Assembly: GCF_000012845.1 (NCBI RefSeq)
Contig: NC_009615.1
Coordinates: 767,501-831,500, forward strand
Origin: Parabacteroides distasonis ATCC 8503
GTDB lineage: Bacteria > Bacteroidota > Bacteroidia > Bacteroidales > Tannerellaceae
Direction: 5' to 3'
DNA length: 64,000 nucleotides
This document shows, piece by piece, positions 28,217-38,055 of this stretch; position 1 is the stretch's first letter; the number at the start of each line of letters is the position of its first letter. A program made the position numbers and the translations under genes. The notes beneath the pieces are model-generated. The model had not been told where the DNA came from, did not search any database, and saw only the letters and a program-made list of their open reading frames with translations.

Positions 28217-28249
28217 TTTTTCAGAAATGGGTAAAAGATATTACCTTTG
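28217..28249 (+). promoter_or_regulatory. Promoter of dnaB
   Basis: TTTT at 28217-28220 and TACCTTTG at 28242-28249 are 21 bp apart. Because the -7 element contains the TTG at 28247, that codon cannot be the start of dnaB. Confidence 0.6.
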
Positions 28250-28267
28250 ACTCCCCAAATAGAAAGA

Positions 28268-29788
28268 ATGATGGCAGAAGGAACAAGAAATACAGGAAGA
28301 GGAAGGAAAAAGCCTGTGGAGATGCTCCCCGATATGGGGCGTCTTCAGCCACAGGCCCGTGAGTTGGAGGAGGCTGTGTTGGGTGCGTTGATGCTGGAGA
28401 AAGATGCGTACTCGATCGTCAGCGAGATCTTGAAGCCGGAGTGTTTCTATGAGAAAGCGCATGAGAAGATTTATGCCGCTATCGTAGACTTGGCGTTGAG
28501 CCAACGTCCCGTGGATATGCTTACCGTAACGGAGCAATTGAAGAAACGGGGAGAATTGGAGGATGTAGGCGGACCGTTCTATATCTCTCAACTTACCAGC
28601 AAGGTGGCCAGCAGCGCCCATATCGAGTATCACGCCCGTATCATCGCCCAGAAATATCTGGCGAGGGAGTTGATCTCTTTCACGGCGATGATCCAAGGAA
28701 AGGCATTTGATGAGACGCTCGATGTAGAGGACCTGATGCAAGAGGCGGAGGGCAAGTTGTTCGAGATCTCGCAACGTAACGTAAAGAAGGATGTCACCCA
28801 GATCAACCCCGTCATCAAGGACGCTATGGAGATGTTGCAAAAGGCGGCCCTCCAGAAGGAAGGTCTGAGCGGATTGCGTACGGGCTTCGAGGGGTTGGAT
28901 AAGATGACTTCCGGTTGGCAGAATTCAGACCTTATCATTATCGCCGCCCGTCCGGCCATGGGTAAGACGGCTTTCGTCCTTTCCATGGCGAAGAATATGG
29001 CGGTGAATTTCAATACGCCTGTCGCCCTGTTCTCGCTCGAGATGAGTAACGTGCAGTTGGTAAACCGTCTGATCGTGAATGTTTGCGAGATACCGGGCGA
29101 GAAGATCAAGAGCGGACGTTTGGAGAGCTACGAGTGGGAACAGCTGGATTTTAAGATCAAGGAGCTTTACGACGCCCCGATCTTCGTGGACGATACCCCG
29201 AGCTTGTCCGTCTTCGAGCTGCGGACGAAAGCCCGTCGTCTGGTGCGTGAGCATGGCATTAAATGTATCATTATCGACTACCTTCAGTTGATGAACGCCA
29301 GCGGTATGAACTTCGGTAGCCGTGAGCAGGAGGTGAGTACGATCTCCCGCTCGTTGAAGGGATTGGCTAAGGAATTGAATATCCCGATCATCGCCTTGTC
29401 GCAGTTGAACCGTGGTGTGGAAGCCCGTCAAGGCGTGGAAGGTAAGCGTCCGCAGCTAGCCGACTTGCGTGAGTCCGGAGCTATCGAGCAGGATGCCGAT
29501 ATGGTATGTTTCATCCACCGTCCCGAATATTATAAGATTACGGAAGACGAGCGGGGAAATTCCCTGATCGGCCTCGCCGAGATCATTATCGCCAAGCATC
29601 GTAACGGTGCCGTGGGGGATGTCCGGCTGCGCTTTAAGAGCGAGTTCGCCAAGTTTATGAACGTAGAGGAAGATATAGCGGTAAGGGAATTCTCCTCAAC
29701 CATGAACGGTGGAGACCCGATGCCCCCGATCCCATCGCCGGGAGCTGACTTCTTGAGTCAAGGTAGCAGTAACGAGGTTCCGTTTTAA
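28268..29788 (+). CDS. dnaB: Replicative DNA helicase DnaB
   Basis: DnaB is the hexameric 5'-3' helicase that unwinds DNA at the fork. The ATG at 28268 (506 residues) or the adjacent ATG at 28271 is the likely start, since the frame upstream runs into the promoter. The N-terminal DnaB domain begins at ARELEEAVLGALML. The RecA-like domain has Walker A RPAMGKTAF, Walker B CIIIDYLQLM and ALSQLNRGVEAR. There is no sign of an intein. A terminator follows. Confidence 0.97.
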   Translation: MMAEGTRNTGRGRKKPVEMLPDMGRLQPQARELEEAVLGALMLEKDAYSIVSEILKPECFYEKAHEKIYAAIVDLALSQRPVDMLTVTEQLKKRGELEDVGGPFYISQLTSKVASSAHIEYHARIIAQKYLARELISFTAMIQGKAFDETLDVEDLMQEAEGKLFEISQRNVKKDVTQINPVIKDAMEMLQKAALQKEGLSGLRTGFEGLDKMTSGWQNSDLIIIAARPAMGKTAFVLSMAKNMAVNFNTPVALFSLEMSNVQLVNRLIVNVCEIPGEKIKSGRLESYEWEQLDFKIKELYDAPIFVDDTPSLSVFELRTKARRLVREHGIKCIIIDYLQLMNASGMNFGSREQEVSTISRSLKGLAKELNIPIIALSQLNRGVEARQGVEGKRPQLADLRESGAIEQDADMVCFIHRPEYYKITEDERGNSLIGLAEIIIAKHRNGAVGDVRLRFKSEFAKFMNVEEDIAVREFSSTMNGGDPMPPIPSPGADFLSQGSSNEVPF

Positions 29789-29806
29789 TATAGCATGAAT
29801 GAACGA

Positions 29807-29850
29807 AAGAGGCGAAAACGTTTGCGGTAGATTTTTCGCCTCTTCTTTTC
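29807..29850 (+). terminator. Terminator after dnaB
   Basis: AAGAGGCGAAAA (29807-29818) pairs perfectly with TTTTCGCCTCTT (29833-29844), and CTTTTC follows. Confidence 0.9.
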
Positions 29851-29917
29851 TGTTTCGTTGGCGAATCCGATTCGAATCTTCTATCTTTGTGATTGAAAAC
29901 AAATTACTGAATCAGCC

Positions 29918-31915
29918 ATGACGAGACACTTAGTTCCGGTATCTATATACCTGTCGCTGTTGCTTAGCTGCAACTCGCCGAAAGAATACAAATCCTTTGA
30001 TGAATACCCTTCCTATGAGGGAGACGATCTGGAGTTGTTCTATTCCCCCACGAAATCCGTGTTCACCCTTTGGGCCCCGACGGCGGAAGAGGTCCGCTTG
30101 AATCTTTACGCCTCCGGTGAGGGAGGGGAGCCTGTCCGCCGGTTGCCGATGAAATCCTCGGACAAGGGTACGTGGCGTATCTCCGTGAGCGAGGATCTGA
30201 AAGGCTCCTTCTATACCTTCCAGATCCGTATCGGCGATAAGTGGCTGGACGAGACTCCCGGTATCTGAGCGAAAGCCGTCGGGGTGAACGGAAACCGTGC
30301 GGCCGTGATCGATTGGGCGGCTACCGATCCGGAGGGCTGGGAGGCGGATAAATCTCCCGAGTTGAAAAGCTTCTCCGATATTATCATCTACGAGATGCAT
30401 CATCGGGATTTCTCGATCGCCGCGAACTCCGGCGTGACGCATAAAGGTAAGTTTCTCGCCTTGGCGGAGGAGGGCACGAAAGGGCCGGGCGGCGTGGCTA
30501 CCGGCGTGGATCATCTGAAGGAGTTGGGCGTTACCCATGTCCATATCCTTCCTTCCTATGATTATGGCTCGGTGGACGAGACTCGCTTGCAAGATAATGT
30601 GTACAATTGGGGGTATGATCCCAAGAACTATAACGCCCCCGAGGGGAGCTATTCCACCGATCCTTACAATCCCGAGGCTCGTATCCGTGAGTTCAAGGAG
30701 ATGGTGCGGGGATTGCACCGGAATGGTATCCGTGTGATCATGGACGTGGTTTACAATCATACCTTTGTGGGTGACGGGTCGAATTTCAGCTTGACCGTCC
30801 CCGGTTACTTCTACCGTCATAAACCGGACGGAAGCTATTCGGATGCCTCCGGCTGTGGTAATGAGACCGCTTCGGAGCGGGCGATGGTACGCCGTTATAT
30901 CGTGGAGTCCGTGAAATATTGGGCCGAGGAATACCACGTGGATGGTTTCCGTTTCGACTTGATGGGCATCCATGACGTAGAGACCATGAACGAGGTAAAA
31001 GCCGAGTTAGCTAAACTAGATCCTTCCATCTTCGTATACGGCGAGGGCTGGACCGCCAGCGATTCCCCGCTACCGGAGGGCCAGAGGGCGATCAAGGTAA
31101 ACGCCCCGAAACTGAATGATGTGGCCGTATTTAGCGATGACCTGCGGGATGCTTTAAAAGGAAGCGTATTCGAGACTACACAGGCCGGTTTCGCCTCCGG
31201 AAAGCCGGAAGGTAACGAGGAGTCTATTAAGTTCGGTATTGTAGGCGCTATCCGCCATCCGCAAATCGACTATAACCAAATATTATATTGCAAAGCGCCT
31301 TATGCGAACAAGCCTACGCAAGTGATCAACTATGTCTCTTGCCACGATGATCTTTGTTTGATGGATAAGTTGAAGCTCTCGGCCCCGAAAGACGCTACCC
31401 CGGATGAGTTGATACGATTCGGCAAGCTGGCCCAGACCATCATCTTCACCTCGCAAGGAGTACCCTTCATGCGGGCAGGAGAGGAGTTGCTGCACGATAA
31501 GAAGGGCGTACATAACAGCTATCAATCGCCCGATTCAATCAATGAGATCGACTGGTCTTTGAAGGCAAAAAACAAGGATGTTTTCAACTATTACAAGGAT
31601 TTGATCGCCCTTCGTAAGTCACACCCGGCTTTCCGTATCGCCACGGCCGAGGGAGTGAGGGAGGCCCTTCAATTCAAAGAAGTGAACCAGCCCGGTGTCG
31701 TAGCGTATACCTTAGGGGAACATGCGAACGGGGATAGTTGGAAGAAGATTATGGTTATCTTTAACGGGAACCGGAAGGCGGTAACGGTTTCTCTGCCGGA
31801 AGGAACATGGATTCCGGTTTGTAAAGACGGTCGGATTTATCTGGACGGTAAAGGTTCCGTACAGGGTAAAACTACCGTAAGCGCCTCTTCCGCCTTGATC
31901 TTGAAACAAGATTAA
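29918..31915 (+). pseudogene. pulA: Type I pullulanase (GH13) lipoprotein interrupted by an in-frame TGA
   Basis: The frame is open for 665 codons except codon 117, TGA at 30266-30268, between DETPGI and AKAVGVNG. Pullulanases normally have Trp here (GIWAKAVG-like), so one G-to-A change (TGG to TGA) explains it. The N-terminal part has a lipobox (LLLSC) and a CBM48-like domain. The larger part keeps all GH13 motifs: VIMDVVYNHTF, GFRFDLMG with the nucleophile Asp, YGEGWTAS with the acid Glu, and NYVSCHDD. No other damage is visible, so the change is recent, a sequencing error, or tolerated by readthrough. An internal GTG at 30284 could start the second part but would lack the signal peptide. 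Confidence 0.85.
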
Positions 31916-31935
31916 TACGGAACTAAATCAAAGAA

Positions 31936-31986
31936 AATCCCCCGGGACATCTCGATGAATACCGAGCGTCCCGGGGGATTTTTTAT
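31936..31986. terminator. Bidirectional terminator between the pullulanase locus and pgk
   Basis: AATCCCCCGGGAC (31936-31948) pairs perfectly with GTCCCGGGGGATT (31968-31980), and an inner CTCG/CGAG helix extends it. A T-run follows on the + strand and A residues precede it for the minus strand. Confidence 0.92.
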
Positions 31987-32006
31987 TAAATCACTTACTT
32001 ATCTGA

Positions 32007-33278
32007 TTATTTGTAAGCCTCGCCTTTTACAGCTGCGATACCCGGAAGAACCTTACCTTCGATAGCCTCAAGAAGAGCGCCACCACCTGTAGAAACGTAA
32101 GATACGCCGTTAGCCAAACCGAATTTGTTAACGCAAGCAACAGAGTCGCCACCACCTACTAAAGAGAAAGCGCCGTTCTTCGTAGCCTCAACGATAGCCT
32201 CGCCAACCGTGCGAGATCCGTGCGTAAAGTTCTCGAACTCGAATACACCCGTAGGACCGTTCCAAAGGATCGTCTTAGAGTTCTTGATAACGTCAGCGTA
32301 GATAGCCTCGGTCTTCGGACCTATGTCAAGACCTTCCCAACCATCAGGAATCTGATCTACCGGAGCGAAATCAGTCTTAGCGTCGTTGCTGAAATCGTCA
32401 GCGATCTTAGCGTCAACAGCCAATACCAAGTTTACGCCTTTTTCTTTCGCTTTCTTGATCAAATCAAGAGCAAGATCCAACTTATCGTCCTCGCAGATAG
32501 ACTTACCGATCTTACCGCCTTGCGCTTTCGTGAAAGTATAAGTCATACCACCCGTGATGATCAAGTTGTCTACCTTGTTCAACAAGTTCTCGATGATCTC
32601 GATCTTAGAGGAAACCTTAGAACCACCCATGATAGCCGTGAACGGACGTTGGATGTCGTTCATAACCTTATCGACAGCCTTCACTTCTTTCTCCATCAAA
32701 TAACCGAACATCTTGTTGTCCGTATCGAAGTAGTCAGCGATCAAAGCCGTAGAAGCGTGAGCACGGTGAGCGGTACCGAATGCGTCGTTTACATAACAGT
32801 CAGCGTAAGAGGCCAATCTCTTCGTGAACTCTTTCTGGCTTTCTTTAACGGCTTTCTTGGCAGCCTTCTTCTCCTCGTCGGAAGCGTCTTCAGCCAAACC
32901 TCTTGGTTTGCCTTCTTCCTCAGCGTAGAAACGAAGGTTCTCAAGCAACAAAGCTTCGCCCGGTTGCAAAGCGGCAGCCTTAGCGCCGGCTTCTTCGCCA
33001 ATACAGTCGTTTGCAAACTGAACATCTACGCCTAACAACTCAGAAAGGTGCTTCAATATGTGCTTTAAGGAGAACTTATCAGTAGCGCCTTTCGGACGAC
33101 CTAGGTGAGAACCGATAATTACGCTACCACCATCCGCTAAGATCTTCTTTAATGTAGGAAGAGCGGCACGCATACGAGTGTCGTCGGTGATGTTGAAGTT
33201 TTCGTCCAATGGAACGTTAAAGTCAACTCTTACAAATGCCTTTTTGCCGGCAAAATTGAAATTGTCAATTGTTTGCAT
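32007..33278 (-). CDS. pgk: Phosphoglycerate kinase
   Basis: The glycolytic enzyme transfers phosphate from 1,3-bisphosphoglycerate to ADP. The 423-residue product has the N-domain signature [30 protein letters not shown] and [16 protein letters not shown], and the C-domain nucleotide motif [13 protein letters not shown]. Length is slightly above the usual 395-400 because of a Lys/Ala/Glu-rich insertion near residue 130. Codon use is typical of a highly expressed gene. A minus-strand TAAGTTTG element lies at 33333-33326. Confidence 0.98.
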   Translation of the reverse strand: MQTIDNFNFAGKKAFVRVDFNVPLDENFNITDDTRMRAALPTLKKILADGGSVIIGSHLGRPKGATDKFSLKHILKHLSELLGVDVQFANDCIGEEAGAKAAALQPGEALLLENLRFYAEEEGKPRGLAEDASDEEKKAAKKAVKESQKEFTKRLASYADCYVNDAFGTAHRAHASTALIADYFDTDNKMFGYLMEKEVKAVDKVMNDIQRPFTAIMGGSKVSSKIEIIENLLNKVDNLIITGGMTYTFTKAQGGKIGKSICEDDKLDLALDLIKKAKEKGVNLVLAVDAKIADDFSNDAKTDFAPVDQIPDGWEGLDIGPKTEAIYADVIKNSKTILWNGPTGVFEFENFTHGSRTVGEAIVEATKNGAFSLVGGGDSVACVNKFGLANGVSYVSTGGGALLEAIEGKVLPGIAAVKGEAYK

Positions 33279-33375
33279 AACTATTGTATTTAATGTCTGT
33301 ATTAAAATGTTCCTTTAATCGCTTGCAAACTTACATAAAATATTTTTATTTGACCGTTTGCGCTTGCTTTAAATT

Positions 33376-33837
33376 TTATACCAATTTGAAACGTAGCCGT
33401 AATCTCCCGTCGGCATAGTCGTAATTCAACAGCTTGAAATGTCCGATCTCGGATGTATTCGCCACGTGCGATCCGATACATGCGCAGGCATCGTAATCGC
33501 CTATGCGTACGATACGTAATGTATCGCTGGCATCGTCGGGCAATTTACTTAAATCCACGATATCTCCGGCCTCTTCTTTCGGCATGAACTCGATGGTTAC
33601 GGGCAGGTGCCGGTCGATCACCTCGTTTATCTTCTTCTCAACCTCGGCCATGACCTCCGCGCTGGGCTCTTCCGCCAATAGATAATCGCATTTAGACTTC
33701 TTCCTCTCTATGTGCGCGTTCTTGGATCTGGGACATCCGAACATCCGTACCATTGTCTGGTTTAAGATATGTTCCGCCGTGTGCATAGGAGGATACTCTT
33801 GCTTGTTGTGTTCGTTCAGTTGGATTTCTTGTTTCAT
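33376..33837 (-). CDS. AlaX-like tRNA editing-domain protein
   Basis: The 153-residue product is a free-standing threonyl/alanyl-tRNA synthetase second additional domain (tRNA-SAD). The metal motif HTAEH is near the N-terminus and the partner CIGSHVANTSEIGHF near the C-terminus, giving the expected HxxxH and CxxxH metal ligands. Such proteins hydrolyse mischarged tRNAs, usually Ser- or Gly-tRNA-Ala. The ATG at 33837 gives a normal N-terminus, and 14 codons upstream to 33879 lie in the promoter region. It reads toward pgk with a 97-nt gap. Confidence 0.85.
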   Translation of the reverse strand: MKQEIQLNEHNKQEYPPMHTAEHILNQTMVRMFGCPRSKNAHIERKKSKCDYLLAEEPSAEVMAEVEKKINEVIDRHLPVTIEFMPKEEAGDIVDLSKLPDDASDTLRIVRIGDYDACACIGSHVANTSEIGHFKLLNYDYADGRLRLRFKLV

Positions 33838-33937
33838 ATATTTGATGTTTTGATTGTATTTCGTGAAAAATATGCTCAAATGTACGAAATAAATCTTTAG
33901 TTTTGTAAAGTCATAGAAAACACCTTAAAGGAACGAT

Positions 33938-36253
33938 ATGCCAGCTAAGCGCTTATTTGGAATAATATCCATCATATTTCTCTTTGTTACCTGTATATCA
34001 TGTAAATCCTCTACAGACTTATCGGAGGAGAAGCGTATACTCGTGATTCAATCTTACGAAAAACATTTTCCCGCCTATGAGAAGATGAAGGAAATCATGT
34101 CGAGTGATTTGCGGAAGAAGGGGATACATGCGAGTGTCTATTCTTTTTATTTGGATTGTGAGCAATATTCGGAGAAGCAACAGCGACAGAAATTATTCAA
34201 GAAACTGAATGAGTTATCGACATGGAACCCGGATATTATTCTGGTCAATGACGATCAAGCCTTGAACGCTTTGATAAATAGCAGGCATCCCCTCGCTAAA
34301 TCGATCCCGGTCGTGTTTATGGGGGTTAGTTATCCCAATATCCCGATCATCCGGAAATATCCGAATATGACGGGCTTTTATGATAAACCGGATTATAAGA
34401 GGAATATAGAATTGATACGGCGGCTTGTTGGTAATTGCATTGTCATAAGAGTCTCGGACGATACCTTTCAGGATAATATGATGCTGGCGGACATGAATGC
34501 GCAGATTCAGGATATTTGTGCCGTGAACAATATATATTCCTTGGATCGGGTACGTTTATCCGGAAAGAACGGGATTTCGATATCGGATATACCTAAGATA
34601 AAGCCGGATACGATGTATATAAGCACACTCAGTACGAAATCGGCGAATGCCCTGATTAAGGGATTTGGCGAGAATTATTATAATAAAGCGTATCTGGCAA
34701 CCAAGAGGGATTATATGACAATCTCGTTGGGGCGGCTCAGCGCCTTTCCATGTTTTTCCGTGATCAATGAGTTGATCGGTAATCAGAATGGCGTAGTTGG
34801 CGGGTATGTCACTGTCTTTAAGGATGAGGTAGAGGCAGCTGTAAACCGGGTCGTCTCTATCTTGAAAGGAACGCCCCTGTCCGATTTTCCGCAAATCGAA
34901 GAGAGTAACAAGGCTTATGTTTTTGATTACGGTGTGTTAGAACGTTGGGGCATTGATAGTAGTAAATTGCCGGAAGGAGCTATTATCGCGAATATGCCGT
35001 TTGTCATTCAATATAAATATTATATATGGGCTGCCGGCTTTGTTCTGGTGGTGATGTTGCTTCTGCTTTTTAGTTACCAAAGAAAGCGATATATACAGGA
35101 GGCTTTACATAAGAAGGATGCGCAGGAGAAGTTAAAAAGGGAGAAGACTTTTCTTTCTTTTGCGTTGGATAGCGGCAACATTTTCGCTTTTCGGTATAGC
35201 AAAGGGGTATTCGAGTTTGATAATAGATTCTACCATTACTTAGGTATGCCCTGTGTGCCGATGAAAATCGAGGAGTTTCAGGATGCTATACATCCTGAAG
35301 AACTGGATAATTTCCTTCGAGACCGGAATCTGCTGGATAGTGGCTTTCTATCCCGGAAAGTGACGCAACGTCGTTGTAACTTTAATAAGAAGGGGTATGA
35401 GTGGTGGGAATTTCGCTATGCCCAAAATAAGAATGAGAAAGATTTGGTTTCCGGTGACGAAGCTGTTGAGGTAAGTGGCTTATGCTTGAATATCCAGCGG
35501 ATAAAAGACACGGAGAATAGCCTTATAGCCGCCCGCCGGAAAGCGGAGGAATCCGATCGGATGAAATTAGTCTTTCTGGCGAATATGAGCCATGAGATAC
35601 GTACGCCTCTGAATGCGATCGTAGGCTTCTCCCAATTGCTCAATTCGGATATGCCTTTGGAACCGGAGGAAAAGGCGGAGTTTATAGATCTGATTACCAA
35701 AAACAGTGACCTGTTGCTTAAGCTGATCAACGATATCTTGGATCTATCACGCATAGAATCCGGTAGCATGTCTTTCTCTTATGAGAACCTCGATCTGAGT
35801 AAACTGATGGGAGATATCTTCCATACGCATCAATTGATGATGCCGGAGGGAGTGGAGTTAAAGATAAGGGTTCCCCATGAACCTCTTATCATCCGTTCGG
35901 ATCATTTCCGGTTGACGCAGGTTTGTACCAATTTCATTAATAATGCGGTGAAGTTTACCGCTAAGGGATATATCGAGATCGGATACGAACTTAGCGCAGA
36001 TGGAAAATCGATCCTTATTTCCGTGAAAGATACGGGTAAGGGCATTCCTGATGATAAAAAGGAAAAGGTATTCGAGCGTTTCCAGAAACTGGATGAGTTT
36101 GCCCAAGGTACAGGCTTGGGGTTAGCGATCTGCCAGAGTATCGTTCATACGTTTCATGGAAGCATATCGCTGGAATCCGAGGTTGGCGTAGGTAGTATGT
36201 TTACGATCTCGCTACCTTATACCCCGGGATTGGAGCTGGAGGAAAGAACTTAA
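33938..36253 (+). CDS. Membrane sensor histidine kinase with periplasmic substrate-binding-like domain
   Basis: The 771-residue protein starts with a lipoprotein- or signal-like segment (FLFVTCISC). A periplasmic domain (about 30-345) resembles ABC substrate-binding proteins (ILVIQSYEKHFPAYEKM, IPVVFMGVSYPN). One membrane segment (about 362-382), a PAS-like region (about 400-510), HisKA with phosphoacceptor H552 in NMSHEIRTPLNAIVGF, and HATPase with FINNAVKFT, DTGKGIPDD and GTGLGLAIC follow. There is no receiver domain and no response regulator beside it, so it is an orphan kinase. Its stop overlaps the convergent nrfA stop. The signal is unknown. Confidence 0.88.
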   Translation: MPAKRLFGIISIIFLFVTCISCKSSTDLSEEKRILVIQSYEKHFPAYEKMKEIMSSDLRKKGIHASVYSFYLDCEQYSEKQQRQKLFKKLNELSTWNPDIILVNDDQALNALINSRHPLAKSIPVVFMGVSYPNIPIIRKYPNMTGFYDKPDYKRNIELIRRLVGNCIVIRVSDDTFQDNMMLADMNAQIQDICAVNNIYSLDRVRLSGKNGISISDIPKIKPDTMYISTLSTKSANALIKGFGENYYNKAYLATKRDYMTISLGRLSAFPCFSVINELIGNQNGVVGGYVTVFKDEVEAAVNRVVSILKGTPLSDFPQIEESNKAYVFDYGVLERWGIDSSKLPEGAIIANMPFVIQYKYYIWAAGFVLVVMLLLLFSYQRKRYIQEALHKKDAQEKLKREKTFLSFALDSGNIFAFRYSKGVFEFDNRFYHYLGMPCVPMKIEEFQDAIHPEELDNFLRDRNLLDSGFLSRKVTQRRCNFNKKGYEWWEFRYAQNKNEKDLVSGDEAVEVSGLCLNIQRIKDTENSLIAARRKAEESDRMKLVFLANMSHEIRTPLNAIVGFSQLLNSDMPLEPEEKAEFIDLITKNSDLLLKLINDILDLSRIESGSMSFSYENLDLSKLMGDIFHTHQLMMPEGVELKIRVPHEPLIIRSDHFRLTQVCTNFINNAVKFTAKGYIEIGYELSADGKSILISVKDTGKGIPDDKKEKVFERFQKLDEFAQGTGLGLAICQSIVHTFHGSISLESEVGVGSMFTISLPYTPGLELEERT

Positions 36254-37710
36254 TTACCTTCGATGAATCGTTTATTGGCCCTCGCTTCTTCCTGCCATTG
36301 GGGGATGACGGTTTCTAAAAACTTTTGTTTGGCCTGTTGCTCGGCTTCCATATCGAGGCCGATATATTGCTGGGCTTTCGCTTTTGTGGAGATATCCGGC
36401 ATCGGAACATCTTGGGTATAGCCTAGCTGCGCTAAGACCTTCATGATCTGGATGCGGGCTTGGGTAGCCTTATCGAGTCCGCTGCCCAAGATACGTGTGA
36501 CTTCTTGGGGCGCGTGGAAAGCCGCCCCGTGTGAGGCCACGGCGAAGTCCCAACGCCATTGTGCCTGCCGGAGCAGTTTTAATACGTTTTTCATTTGAGA
36601 TTCCGTAGCGCCTTTGTCCCAAGCGAATTTCGCTTCTATATGGGCTTTTGTCAATTCTTCCTCTACACGCATGCGTATGGCGTAGACTTTGTTTTGCCGT
36701 TCATAAACATCCTTGCGTAAGGTCTCCTCACTTTCCCGGTGGCAGGCTTGGCAAGTACGGTCTATCATCGCCAACGGGCTTTTGATATGATGGTTGTTGT
36801 ACCGGTTCTCATCTTCCCCGACAGCAGGCATATGGCATTCTCCGCAGGAAACGCCTCTTTGCCCGTGAATGCCCATCTGGAATAACTCGAAATCCGGATG
36901 TTGCGCCTTTATCAAATGTGCCCGGCTTAATTTATGGGTGAAATCGGTGAAGTTTATGCTATCGTAATAGGCTTCTATATTTTCTACCGTATAACCTTGA
37001 TCCCAAGGTAAGGTTAGTATACGATCTTCTCCTTGGAAATAATATTCGGCGTGGCATTGGGCGCATACTAGAGATCGCATCTCTTGCTCGGTTGCGTCCT
37101 CTATACGTAATCCGTTGCGCTTATAGGCACTTTTCAAGAATGAGCGGGTCACGCGCAATCCCATGCTTTGCGGTTCATGGCAGTCTGCGCATCCGATTGG
37201 ATTTACGATCTCGTTGCCTAGCTCCGCCCATTTCTTCTTATATAAGGTCTTGGCATCGGTGGTCGTTAATAAGCGGGGTATGTCCGGACTTTTACATGCC
37301 CAGCATGCGGCAGGCTGGGGACCACTCGTCGGGGTCATGGGAGCGCCGGTCCGCAGGCTTTTGTATAGATCTTCTATGGAATACATATGCCCTCTGGGAC
37401 TTAGATAATCTTTGGAGAAAGCGTATCCTGCCCATAATACCATCATTCCGGGATGTTCGGCCAAGATATCAGCTTGTTGGTTCCCATTAAACAAACTGCG
37501 GAAAGTCGTGTCCGAGGTTTGTTTCCAACTTTGGTACTCATTGGAATAACGAAGGTCTATAGAGTCGCTGTTTTGTTGATCGATTGGCTGATCATCGGTA
37601 TCGTCGATGAATTTGATGCTATCTTGTCCGGTAACAGTGGTACGTAAGATCACTAATACGATAATGACGATTAGACTTATGGCTATAGAAGTTTTATAGT
37701 GTGCTTTCAA
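36250..37710 (-). CDS. nrfA: Ammonia-forming cytochrome c nitrite reductase
   Basis: NrfA reduces nitrite to ammonium with six electrons in the periplasm. The diagnostic active-site heme motif CWACK is present, with four CxxCH motifs (CADCH, CAQCH, CGECH, CQACH), giving five hemes. No ATG precedes the conserved region, and the open frame upstream runs through tRNA genes. The best start is TTG at 37710 (486 residues), giving a charged tip and hydrophobic segment (SIAISLIVIIVLVIL) that may be an uncleaved anchor. The usual partner nrfH and the cytochrome c maturation genes are not adjacent. Confidence 0.9.
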   Translation of the reverse strand: MKAHYKTSIAISLIVIIVLVILRTTVTGQDSIKFIDDTDDQPIDQQNSDSIDLRYSNEYQSWKQTSDTTFRSLFNGNQQADILAEHPGMMVLWAGYAFSKDYLSPRGHMYSIEDLYKSLRTGAPMTPTSGPQPAACWACKSPDIPRLLTTTDAKTLYKKKWAELGNEIVNPIGCADCHEPQSMGLRVTRSFLKSAYKRNGLRIEDATEQEMRSLVCAQCHAEYYFQGEDRILTLPWDQGYTVENIEAYYDSINFTDFTHKLSRAHLIKAQHPDFELFQMGIHGQRGVSCGECHMPAVGEDENRYNNHHIKSPLAMIDRTCQACHRESEETLRKDVYERQNKVYAIRMRVEEELTKAHIEAKFAWDKGATESQMKNVLKLLRQAQWRWDFAVASHGAAFHAPQEVTRILGSGLDKATQARIQIMKVLAQLGYTQDVPMPDISTKAKAQQYIGLDMEAEQQAKQKFLETVIPQWQEEARANKRFIEGN

Positions 37711-37794
37711 GTGTTTACCTTTTATCTTAAATAAAATATTCTTTGTATTAACTGCGAATATATGAATAATAATGATACGACCGGTAGAAATTGA

Positions 37795-37843
37795 AAAAAT
37801 CCTTATTTCATTGCTTCCGAAGACGCTGGATGAAATAAGGATT
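37795..37843 (-). terminator. Terminator of the tRNA-Arg cluster
   Basis: On the minus strand AATCCTTATTTCA (37843-37831) pairs with TGAAATAAGGATT (37810-37798), and TTTTTC follows. It lies just after the last tRNA and before nrfA. Confidence 0.85.
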
Positions 37844-37849
37844 CTCAAG

Positions 37850-37923
37850 TGACTCGCATAGGATTCAAACCTATAACCTTCTGATCCGTAGTCAGATGCT
37901 CTATTCAGTTGAGCTAGCGAGCC
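37850..37923 (-). tRNA. tRNA-Arg (anticodon ACG), third in the cluster
   Basis: The 74-nt cloverleaf has acceptor GGCTCGC pairing with GCGAGTC (one G-U pair). The anticodon loop is CTACGGA with ACG at 37889-37887, and the T-loop is TTTGAATCC-like. No CCA is encoded. Its body is nearly identical to its two neighbours, but the acceptor stem differs. Confidence 0.95.
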
Positions 37924-37951
37924 AATCTGTAAATGAATTTGAATATTCAAG

Positions 37952-38025
37952 TGACTCCTAAAGGATTCAAACCTTTAACCTTCTGATCCGTAGTCAGATG
38001 CTCTATTCAGTTGAGCTAAGGAGCC
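37952..38025 (-). tRNA. tRNA-Arg (anticodon ACG), second in the cluster
   Basis: The 74-nt cloverleaf has acceptor GGCTCCT pairing with AGGAGTC and the anticodon ACG at 37991-37989. D-arm and anticodon arm are the same as in the gene at 37850-37923. No CCA is encoded. Confidence 0.95.
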
Positions 38026-38055
38026 AAGATATATTCTATTGCTATCTTCGAATGG

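Noticed and set aside
28247..28267. TTG start of dnaB at 28247
   Set aside because: The TTG is the last part of the TACCTTTG promoter element, upstream of the likely transcription start.
30266..30268. Selenocysteine or recoded UGA in the pullulanase
   Set aside because: The expected residue is Trp, not Cys, there is no selenocysteine-insertion element that I can see, and GH13 enzymes are not selenoproteins. A point mutation is simpler.
29930..30973. 347-codon minus-strand ORF across the interrupted pullulanase
   Set aside because: It is antisense to conserved GH13 sequence. It crosses the TGA site only because the complement is open there.
32220..33035. 271-codon + strand ORF inside pgk
   Set aside because: It is a codon-bias shadow of a highly expressed gene.
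37711..37950. N-terminal extension of nrfA to the ATG at 37950
   Set aside because: The extension is translated tRNA-Arg sequence and the tRNA terminator, and would precede the signal anchor.
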